From JAPXRI01 sp033813635 (GTDB lineage Bacteria; Bacillota; Clostridia; Oscillospirales; QAMX01): a DNA stretch of 42,364 nucleotides. Shown in pieces: positions 36,271 to 42,364 of the stretch. The stretch lies in NCBI GenBank assembly GCA_033813635.1, contig JAPXRI010000024.1, forward strand, positions 1-42,364. Reading direction: 5' to 3'. Each line of letters starts with the position of its first letter. The stretch's first letter is position 1. Under the pieces are notes generated by a model. It searched no databases. It worked only from the letters and a program-made list of their open reading frames with translations, and was not told the DNA's origin. The position numbers were made by a program, and so were the translations under genes.

Positions 36271-37146
36271 ATGGACATGGATTACTATCTGATCGGATTT
36301 GACAGAGTTCCGATTCTTGCGTACGCACATACATTTAAAACAAGCAAATATCAGTGGTTTTTGCCCCGAAGAAAGGGATTTATGCAGATAACCTTTGTCG
36401 AACAGGGGGATGTCGTCAAAACCTATCAGGACGGCTCGGCAAAGTATTTCAAAGCGCCCTGCTACATGCTCAATATGCACGATCGTGACGTTACCCTGAG
36501 CGGGGACGGATACCAGAGCCATTACACCGCGGGTTTCTTTCTGGATTATGAGATTATATCCGTATCTCAGAGAAAGCCTTTCGCTCCCGTGTGCGAAACG
36601 CACCACGAGCCCGGCGCGAGACTCCATATGGTTCTGCCCGAGTATATCGAGATTAACAGGCATAACGAAAATCTGAAGGACGCTTTTTTTAAGCTTATTA
36701 AATCCTATGAGGTCCCGACTCCGTGGAGGGACGCGAAATGCGCGGCGATTATTATGAAAATAATGGCAAAAACCAGCGCGCTGAATATGAAGGGCGGGGA
36801 TTCAAATAAAGAGCCTAGCGCGGCACGGTATTATAAAAAGGCTGTGGAATACATCGGAAACCACATAAACGGCCGTATTACCGTCGACGAGATCGCGGCG
36901 GGCGTGGGCATCAGTCCCGGTTACCTGTCGAGGCTTTTCAAGCAGGTGTCTCAGCGTACAATCGTCGCGTATATCAACGGAATGAAGATAGACAGAATCA
37001 GGGAGCTGATGGAGACGGAGGGGTATAATCTTAGGGAGGCCGGCGAAAAAATGGGCATAACGGATGAAAACTACCTCAGCAGAATGTTTAAAAAATATAC
37101 CGGCCTGAGCGTGCGCGAGTTCAAAGCGCTAAAGCGCTACATTTAA
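36271..37146 (+). CDS. AraC-family transcriptional regulator
   Basis: A 291-residue regulator with an N-terminal sensing domain (about 1-175) and a C-terminal double helix-turn-helix (about 190-291: I-T-V-D-E-I-A-A-G-V-G-I-S-P-G-Y-L-S-R-L-F-K and M-G-I-T-D-E-N-Y-L-S-R-M-F-K-K-Y-T-G). GGGGGGAGG lies just before the start; an in-frame ATG two codons on is also possible. It is divergent from the glycyl radical operon and is its likely activator, responding to the substrate. Confidence 0.93.
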   Translation: MDMDYYLIGFDRVPILAYAHTFKTSKYQWFLPRRKGFMQITFVEQGDVVKTYQDGSAKYFKAPCYMLNMHDRDVTLSGDGYQSHYTAGFFLDYEIISVSQRKPFAPVCETHHEPGARLHMVLPEYIEINRHNENLKDAFFKLIKSYEVPTPWRDAKCAAIIMKIMAKTSALNMKGGDSNKEPSAARYYKKAVEYIGNHINGRITVDEIAAGVGISPGYLSRLFKQVSQRTIVAYINGMKIDRIRELMETEGYNLREAGEKMGITDENYLSRMFKKYTGLSVREFKALKRYI

Positions 37147-37230
37147 CAGGCTCTGTTCGCAATGGGGTGCTCCGCGCCAGAGGGAAGCCGCGCACATCTC
37201 CCACGACAAAGCGCTGTAAATAATCACAAA

Positions 37231-37290
37231 AATGCTCCCTTTAAAGCATTCGGATAATTTAGCTCATAAGTCCGCTTTAAAGGGAGCATT
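37231..37290. terminator. 17-bp perfect inverted repeat, terminator for the ROK gene
   Basis: AATGCTCCCTTTAAAGC (37231-37247) and GCTTTAAAGGGAGCATT (37274-37290) are perfect complements around a 26-base loop. On the minus strand the stem is followed by TTTTTGTGATT, so it can end the minus-strand ROK operon; on the plus strand there is no T run. The rest of the 213-base gap shows only a run of nine G at 37331-37339. Confidence 0.65.
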
Positions 37291-37359
37291 AGATTGCGCT
37301 GTGTTTTTTAAGAGAACCCGCCACCGATCCGGGGGGGGGTCTTGGCAGCTAAAACCTCG

Positions 37360-38307
37360 TTATTTTCCGAGCATTGCCGCGCCGACGATACCCGCGTTGT
37401 TGCCGAGCGTCGCGAGCTTCAGCTCGGTCTGAGGGCCGTTGCGGGTGTAGGTCTCCGCGAAAACAAGCTTTTTCAGCGGGTTGAGGAGGTTTTCCCCCTC
37501 GTGGCTGACGCCGCCGCCGATGCAGAAAACCTGGGGCTGGAAAATATTGATGATATTCGTGATGCCGCAGGCCAGGTATGACTGGTACTTGTCCACTACC
37601 GAGATCGCGAGAGCGTCGCCCTGCTTCGCCGCGAGATATGCAGACTTGCCGCTGACGTTTTCGAGGCCGTCCCCGTACATTTTCCAGAGCAGGCTTTTCT
37701 TTTCGGTATCCGTTTTCATTGCCTCGACGGTCATTCTGATCAGTCCGGTGGCGGAGGAATAGGATTCCCAGCAGCCTTTTCTGCCGCAGGTGCAGGGTAC
37801 GCCGTCCTTAACGATGACCATATGACCGAGCTCGCCGCCGGCTCCGTTGAAGCCGGCGTAGATCTTCTTGTCGACGATGATACCGCCGCCCAATCCGGTG
37901 CCGAGGGTGATCATTATCGCGTAGTCGCAGCCCTTTGCGGCTCCGGCGTAGGCCTCGCCGAGTGCGGCGCAGTTGGCGTCGTTTCCGAGGAAAACCGGGA
38001 CATCGAAGTTCTTTCTAAAAATCTCCGCCGCGGGCGTGTTCAGAAAACGGATGTTGTTGGCGTAGACGATCACGCCGTTTTTGGAGTCGATCGTGCCGGG
38101 AGAACCTATGCCGACCCAGGCGATGTCGCTCAAGGGCACATTGTTCTCGTTGACAAGGGCTTTCGCCAGCTCGGCCATGTCCTTTACGATCTCTTCGCCG
38201 GAGTTTTGAGCCCTGGTCGGCATGCCCTTCTTGGCGACGATTTCACAGTTGTCGTTTACCAAACCAGCCGCCATGTGAGTACCGCCGAGATCTATTCCGA
38301 TATACAT
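37360..38307 (-). CDS. ROK-family sugar kinase (glucokinase type)
   Basis: A 315-residue ROK kinase. The ATP-binding I-D-L-G-G-T-H is at residues 4-10, G-N-D-A-N-C-A-A-L-G-E near 108 has the catalytic Asp, and the ROK zinc motif C-T-C-G-R-K-G-C-W-E is near 175. Glucokinase is the most common activity, but N-acylmannosamine or fructose kinases look alike. GAGGGGG precedes the start. It lies 28 bases downstream of the OadA-like gene in the same direction, so it may share that transcript. Confidence 0.92.
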   Translation of the reverse strand: MYIGIDLGGTHMAAGLVNDNCEIVAKKGMPTRAQNSGEEIVKDMAELAKALVNENNVPLSDIAWVGIGSPGTIDSKNGVIVYANNIRFLNTPAAEIFRKNFDVPVFLGNDANCAALGEAYAGAAKGCDYAIMITLGTGLGGGIIVDKKIYAGFNGAGGELGHMVIVKDGVPCTCGRKGCWESYSSATGLIRMTVEAMKTDTEKKSLLWKMYGDGLENVSGKSAYLAAKQGDALAISVVDKYQSYLACGITNIINIFQPQVFCIGGGVSHEGENLLNPLKKLVFAETYTRNGPQTELKLATLGNNAGIVGAAMLGK

Positions 38308-38335
38308 GGAATTACCCCCTCATATGCAAGTTAAT

Positions 38336-39730
38336 TTAAACGGTGTGGACTTTCGCCGAGTTGTCGGCCCGGGAGGAGTCGAGCTTGTATTTCTGGGCCT
38401 TGCGGTATTCAAAGAACTTCAGGGCAACCTTGTCGAACAGCGCGTAGGACAAAACGTCCTCCTCCTGCTCCATATACTCCTTGATTTCGTCGCGGAATTT
38501 GTCCAGCTCGTTGGGTATGTCGTCCGCTGGGCGGTAGGTGATCGGCTTTTCGTCTCCGATGATCTTTTTCCTGAGCTCGTCGGAGATCGGCGCGGGGGTC
38601 TTGCCGTACTCGCCTTTTACCAGACCGCGGAACTCCTTTGTGACCTGCTTGTAGCGCTCGCCGGTGATCACGTTCAGCACCGCCTGCGTGCCGACAATCT
38701 GGGAGGTCGGAGTTACCAGCGGGGGATAGCCGGAGTCCTCGCGCACCCGCGGGACTTCCTGGAGAACGTCGTAGAACTTGTCCATTTTATTGGCCTGCTT
38801 AAGCTGGGAGATCAGGTTCGAGAGCATGCCGCCCGGGACCTGGTAGCGGAGCGTGTTGATGTCCACGCTGAGGCTCTTCGAGTCGAGAAGGCCGCTCTTA
38901 AGGTATTTCTCCCGGAGGGGCTGGAAATACGCCTGAGCCTTGCTGAGCTTTTCGAGGTCTAGGCCGCAGTCGTAGGGCGTGCCCTCGAAGGTTTTGACGA
39001 TGGATTCGGTGGGGGGCTGAGAGGTGCCCATCGCCATAGGCGAGAGCGCGCAGTCGACCACGTCGACGCCGGCCTCTATCGCTTTCAGGTATGCCATCGA
39101 CGCCGTGCCGGCGGTGTAGTGCATGTGGAGCTGAATCGGTATTTTGACCGTCTCCTTGAGCGCTTTCACAAGCTCGCCCGCGGTGTAGGGCAGCAGGAGC
39201 CCGGCCATATCCTTGATGCAGATCGAGTTCGCGCCCATTTCCTCAAGCTCTTTGGCGAGCTTGGCGAAGGACTCGATCGAGTGGAACGGGCTTATCGTGT
39301 AGCATATGCACGCCTGGACATGCCCTTTTTCCTTAATCGTCGCGTTAATCGCGGTCTTCAGGTTGCGCGGGTCGTTCAGGGCGTCGAAAATGCGGATGAT
39401 GTCTATGCCGTTTGCGATGGATTTCTGAACAAAATATTCGACGACGTCGTCGGCGTAGTGGCGGTAGCCGAGAATGTTCTGGCCCCTGAAAAGCATCTGG
39501 AGCTTTGTCTTCTTTGCGAGGTCGCGGATTTTGCGGAGTCTCTCCCAGGGGTCCTCGTTCAGAAAGCGCAGGCAGGCGTCAAAGGTGGCGCCGCCCCAGC
39601 ACTCCAGAGAATGGTAGCCGATATCGTCAAGCAGCGAAACCGCCGGGAGAATATCCTCGGTCGTCATACGGGTCGCGATCAGGGACTGGTGCGCGTCGCG
39701 CAATGCGGTTTCGGTAATTTTAAATCCCAT
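38336..39730 (-). CDS. OadA/5S-type carboxyltransferase
   Basis: A 464-residue HMGL-like barrel: D-A-H-Q-S-L-I-A-T-R-M near 13-23, W-G-G-A-T-F-D near 41, the metal ligands H-M-H-Y near 207 and the carbamylated Lys region C-I-K-D-M-A-G near 175. It corresponds to the oxaloacetate decarboxylase alpha chain or transcarboxylase 5S subunit, without a fused biotin domain (the carrier is the next gene upstream). It exchanges a carboxyl group between biotin and oxaloacetate/pyruvate. GGAGG precedes the start. Confidence 0.93.
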   Translation of the reverse strand: MGFKITETALRDAHQSLIATRMTTEDILPAVSLLDDIGYHSLECWGGATFDACLRFLNEDPWERLRKIRDLAKKTKLQMLFRGQNILGYRHYADDVVEYFVQKSIANGIDIIRIFDALNDPRNLKTAINATIKEKGHVQACICYTISPFHSIESFAKLAKELEEMGANSICIKDMAGLLLPYTAGELVKALKETVKIPIQLHMHYTAGTASMAYLKAIEAGVDVVDCALSPMAMGTSQPPTESIVKTFEGTPYDCGLDLEKLSKAQAYFQPLREKYLKSGLLDSKSLSVDINTLRYQVPGGMLSNLISQLKQANKMDKFYDVLQEVPRVREDSGYPPLVTPTSQIVGTQAVLNVITGERYKQVTKEFRGLVKGEYGKTPAPISDELRKKIIGDEKPITYRPADDIPNELDKFRDEIKEYMEQEEDVLSYALFDKVALKFFEYRKAQKYKLDSSRADNSAKVHTV

Positions 39731-39780
39731 TTTAATACCTCCGTTGCAAATTTAAGTCGGATATGTCCGAGCAGGAACGG

Positions 39781-39815
39781 GGAAGGGGACGCGCTAAAAA
39801 AGGCGTTGCCCTTCC
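39781..39815 (-). repeat. hairpin between biotin carrier and OadA-like genes
   Basis: GGAAGGG (39781-39787) pairs with CCCTTCC (39809-39815), with a smaller inner stem. There is no T run after it on the minus strand, so it is more likely an RNA processing or stability element than a terminator. Confidence 0.4.
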
Positions 39816-39828
39816 TTGCGAAAGGCTT

Positions 39829-40245
39829 CTAGGCCAGGACGATAAGCGTGTCGCCCGCTCCGGCGGAGTCGCCGGCGTTCTTGCCAATCGAGACGACTTT
39901 GCCGTCGCTCGGAGCTATGATCTCGTTTTCCATCTTCATCGCTTCGAGAATCAGCAGCACATCGCCCTTTTTGACGCTGTCGCCGACGTTGACATTGATC
40001 TTCAAAACCGTGCCGGGCATCGGGCAGCTGACCTTCACAGCGCCGGCTGGGACCGCGACTTCAGCGGGGGCGGCTGCGGGGGCCGGTGCCGCCGCGGGCG
40101 CGGGCGCTGCGGCCGGAGCCGGCGCGGGGGCTGCGGGGGCGGCGGCGACGGAGGGCGCCGTATAGGCGGGGGCGGCGGCGCTGCCGGTCTCCTCGACTGT
40201 GACGTCATATGCGATTCCGTTTACTGTGATTTTATATGTTTTCAT
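39829..40245 (-). CDS. biotin carboxyl carrier protein
   Basis: A 138-residue carrier with a short N-terminal strand region, a flexible Ala/Pro linker (about 23-65, repeats of A-P-A-A) and a biotinyl domain with the E-A-M-K-M-E-N motif near 103-109, whose Lys is biotinylated. It would carry CO2 between the two carboxyltransferases encoded on each side. AAAGGA precedes the start. Confidence 0.95.
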   Translation of the reverse strand: MKTYKITVNGIAYDVTVEETGSAAAPAYTAPSVAAAPAAPAPAPAAAPAPAAAPAPAAAPAEVAVPAGAVKVSCPMPGTVLKINVNVGDSVKKGDVLLILEAMKMENEIIAPSDGKVVSIGKNAGDSAGAGDTLIVLA

Positions 40246-40283
40246 ACTGACAATCCTTTCATTACATTATAGTGTTGTTTGGT

Positions 40284-40562
40284 CTATCTGCCTGCGTCCC
40301 AGCGCGTGGAACGGCGTATCGAACGAATGGTCAAACGCTGCGAGCTCTGCCTGCCGTATGCGGCGACTGCGGCCGCTATCACCGCGACGATTTCTGCGGG
40401 TATCGCGCCGCCGCCGGAAACGGCACTCGCCGGCGCGCTTTCCGCCGGCTGCGCCCGGCCCTGATTCCGGGCGGACGCGGAGGTCAAACGTAAGATTACG
40501 ATTAAGAGGACGACGATCACCGCGCACAAAACGACCAGCAGTATTTTTAAGCTATCATCCAT
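40284..40562 (-). CDS. OadG-like small membrane subunit
   Basis: A 92-residue protein with one N-terminal membrane helix (about 6-27), an Ala/Pro-rich linker and the P-A-E-I-V-A-V-I-A-A-A-V-A-A-Y segment typical of the gamma chain of Na+-translocating decarboxylases. That chain anchors and assembles the complex and binds zinc through a C-terminal His in classic members; no such His is present here. The short length and low complexity limit certainty, but the position between the carboxyltransferase and the carrier genes is the usual one. Confidence 0.75.
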   Translation of the reverse strand: MDDSLKILLVVLCAVIVVLLIVILRLTSASARNQGRAQPAESAPASAVSGGGAIPAEIVAVIAAAVAAYGRQSSQRLTIRSIRRSTRWDAGR

Positions 40563-40659
40563 ACTAATATCTGCACCCTTTGCTTATTCAAAGAGGAATA
40601 CCGCTTGAATAAATTCCTTTCTTTAAAAATTGAACGCTTAATCTACGGACATCCGGAAT

Positions 40660-42078
40660 TTATGCGTTTTTGGTCGACAAAAGTCCCAACGCGTAGACGA
40701 TGATCTGCCTTGTCTCGGCCGGGTCGATTATTTCGTCGATATATCCGCGCTTTGCGGCCTCGTAGGGAGCGGCGAGCTTGTCTGCGAACTCCGCGGTGAG
40801 CTTTTCCCGCTCGGCGATCGGGTCAGCCGCGGCCGCGAGCTTGTCTCCGCAGAGCAGCGCGACGGCGGAGGCGGGGTCAAGCGCCGAGATTTCGGCTTCG
40901 GGCCAGGCGAACGCCATGTCGCAGCCGAGTCCACGGGCGCCCAGCGTCACATAGGCGGACCCCGTAGCCTTGCCGGTGATCAGCGTGACCGTCGGGACGG
41001 AGGCGGAGGCGTAAGCTGAGGCGAGGGCCGCCGCGGCGGCCAGACCGCCCTTCTTTTCAAATTCTGAGGAGCACTCAAAGCCGGAGGCGTTGACGATCGT
41101 CAGAACCGAGATGCCGAAGGTGTCGGCGAAGTTGACGAACGCCGCGGCCTTTGCGGCGCCGGCGGATGAGATAAGGCCGCAGGCCCCCACCACGGCGACC
41201 GTCTCGCCGTCAAAGCGGGCGAAGGCCGTCATAACCTCGGGGGCGTATTTTGAGTTGGCTTCGAGGCAGGCGCCGTTGTCCGCGATCTGCGCGAGGACCG
41301 AGCGGGGATCGCCGCTTTCCATCGCGGAAATATCGGCGAGTCTGTTGATATCGTCGGAGACCGAGGAATAGTTTTTATCGCCGGAGCTGTTCGCGGGCAG
41401 GTGGGAGATCAGCGTCCTTGCGAGCCCGGCGGCCTCGGCGTCAGTGGCGACCTCGAACGCGGCGTTTCCGCACGCGGCGGACTCGGCCGCGCCGGCGGGT
41501 ATCTCAGGCTTGCCGGAGACCGCTGCGACCACGGAGGGGGAAGACATATAAAATTCCCCGCCTTTGACGGCGATAATGAAATCGAAGCAGGACGCTGCGA
41601 CCGCGGCCGCGCCGCCGCAGATGCCTGAAATAATCGCGATCTGCGGTACGAGCGCCGAAGCGGCAGACGCCTTGGCGATTATTTTAGCGTATCCGTCGAG
41701 GGCGTCGACGCCTTCTGCGATGCGGGCGCCCTTGGAGTCAAAAATACCGATTACAGGAATTCCGACCTTTAAGGCGTAGTCGTAAAGAGCCGCGATCTTC
41801 TTTGCGTGCATCTCCGATACGGCGCCTCCGAGAGCCGAAACGTCCTGTGAGAATATGCAAACGGGTGTACCGTCGATTGTTCCCCAGCCGGTAACAACGC
41901 CTTCGGCGGCTGAATCGGTAAAGTCTCCGAGCTCCGTCGGGCGCTGTTTAACGAAGCTTCCGACCTCCATAAAGCTGCCGTCGTCAAGCAGCGCGCTTAT
42001 GCGCTCGCGCGCCTTGCTCTGCTTTGTGATGGCGGCTCTTTTTTCGAGAAAATCATTCCTTTTCTCGACATTGTCCAT
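40660..42078 (-). CDS. PccB/MmdA-type acyl-CoA carboxyltransferase (divergent, short)
   Basis: A 472-residue crotonase-fold carboxyltransferase beta-type protein, shorter than the roughly 510-520 residues of methylmalonyl-CoA decarboxylase alpha or transcarboxylase 12S. The K-A-R-E-R-I-S-A-L-L-D-D-G-S-F start motif is typical. The first oxyanion region reads S-G-I-C-G-G-A-A-A-V instead of the usual G-P-C-A-G-G-A, and the C-terminal half is Ala-rich and weakly conserved (T-G-K-A-T-G-S-A-Y-V-T-L-G-A-R-G-L). It would move carboxyl groups between biotin and an acyl-CoA. First gene of the operon, with GGGGAGG before the start. Confidence 0.88.
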   Translation of the reverse strand: MDNVEKRNDFLEKRAAITKQSKARERISALLDDGSFMEVGSFVKQRPTELGDFTDSAAEGVVTGWGTIDGTPVCIFSQDVSALGGAVSEMHAKKIAALYDYALKVGIPVIGIFDSKGARIAEGVDALDGYAKIIAKASAASALVPQIAIISGICGGAAAVAASCFDFIIAVKGGEFYMSSPSVVAAVSGKPEIPAGAAESAACGNAAFEVATDAEAAGLARTLISHLPANSSGDKNYSSVSDDINRLADISAMESGDPRSVLAQIADNGACLEANSKYAPEVMTAFARFDGETVAVVGACGLISSAGAAKAAAFVNFADTFGISVLTIVNASGFECSSEFEKKGGLAAAAALASAYASASVPTVTLITGKATGSAYVTLGARGLGCDMAFAWPEAEISALDPASAVALLCGDKLAAAADPIAEREKLTAEFADKLAAPYEAAKRGYIDEIIDPAETRQIIVYALGLLSTKNA

Positions 42079-42239
42079 ATTTTACATACCTCCCCGAACC
42101 GTTCCGATTCGATATTTAGTATAGAAATACGAATAAATTCATGCCTGTGGGGAACTCCCCGCAATTCAATATTCAAAGAACATTTTACCATAACGGGAGA
42201 CGGATTACAATATTATTATTAAATAAATATCCCTATTAA

Positions 42240-42251
42240 TGTAGCGCTACA
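42240..42251. promoter_or_regulatory. LacI-type operator-like palindrome
   Basis: TGTAGCGCTACA is a perfect 12-bp palindrome with the central CG step common in LacI/GalR operators. It lies about 160 bases upstream of the carboxyltransferase gene, and between that gene and whatever follows at the window edge. No LacI-type gene is in the window. Confidence 0.35.
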
Positions 42252-42260
42252 ATACATATT

Positions 42261-42364
42261 GGACAGTGGAAAAAAAATAGTGCGAGAATGGGACACATCG
42301 GTTAAGATTGAGTTACCACACAACAATCAGCCGAAAGGAAGTGTCCATTCCCGCATGAACAGTG
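42261..42364 (+). other. possible edge of an insertion sequence or another gene
   Basis: GCGAGAATGGGACAC (near 42281) and GTGTCCATTCCCGC (42340-42353) are near-perfect inverted repeats (one mismatch, one extra base), and an ATG at 42355 with AAAGGAAG 13 bases upstream could start a reading frame that leaves the window after three codons. The layout resembles the left end of an insertion sequence, but too little is visible to assign a family. Confidence 0.25.

Noticed and set aside
37331..37339. Run of nine G as a phase-variation tract
   Set aside because: It is intergenic between two convergent 3' ends, not in a promoter or coding region. It may be an assembly or sequencing artefact.

Overview
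The window looks like the chromosome of an anaerobic, high-GC member of the Clostridia (Oscillospirales/Ruminococcaceae-like). Reasons: a type III glutamine synthetase, a split ferredoxin-type glutamate synthase operon ending in an ANTAR regulator, an oxygen-sensitive glycyl radical enzyme with its activase, a decarboxylase/transcarboxylase gene set, strong GGAGG ribosome binding sites and Gram-positive intrinsic terminators. The taxonomic call is inference.

Region 1 (1 to about 8040) has visibly lower GC than the rest and is the right-hand part of an integrative mobilizable element. It carries a Fur/Zur-type regulator with a small Cys-rich membrane protein, TnpV, a MobV relaxase, a RepA-like AAA ATPase, a MobC-like accessory protein, a tyrosine integrase and an excisionase-like protein, all on the minus strand. 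Across an operator array from these lie an XRE repressor and two overlapping genes of unknown function on the plus strand. The element ends against the 3' end of guaA, a known integration target. Its other end is not in the window.

Region 2 (8042-19735) is nitrogen assimilation. guaA is followed by a seven-gene minus-strand operon: class II amidotransferase, FMN/Fe-S glutamate synthase core, polyferredoxin, FAD oxidoreductase, GXGXG subunit, type I GlnA-like protein and ANTAR regulator. Divergent from it is a type III glutamine synthetase. Both divergent transcripts begin with strong promoters and hairpin leaders, and the type III leader contains a terminator. The type I GlnA-like protein has lost the His-x-His metal/phosphate motif.

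Region 3 (19753-24693) is a two-component system with an ABC ATPase-permease fusion. The histidine kinase gene is broken by a single in-frame amber codon.

Region 4 (24761-38307) is carbohydrate and radical chemistry: a beta-helix pectate-lyase-like protein, tRNA-Arg(CCG), a membrane protein, a GH106-like hydrolase, an MBL-fold hydrolase, a small HTH regulator, a GH32-like enzyme, a zinc alcohol dehydrogenase, a glycyl radical enzyme with its activase (substrate unknown), a divergent AraC regulator and a ROK sugar kinase. The hydrolases lack signal peptides, which suggests intracellular processing of imported oligosaccharides.

Region 5 (38336-42078) is a biotin-dependent set: PccB/MmdA-type carboxyltransferase, OadG-like membrane protein, biotin carrier and OadA/5S-type carboxyltransferase. 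It resembles either a Na+-pumping decarboxylase lacking its beta subunit here or a transcarboxylase. The last 300 bases hold an operator-like palindrome and possibly the edge of an insertion sequence.
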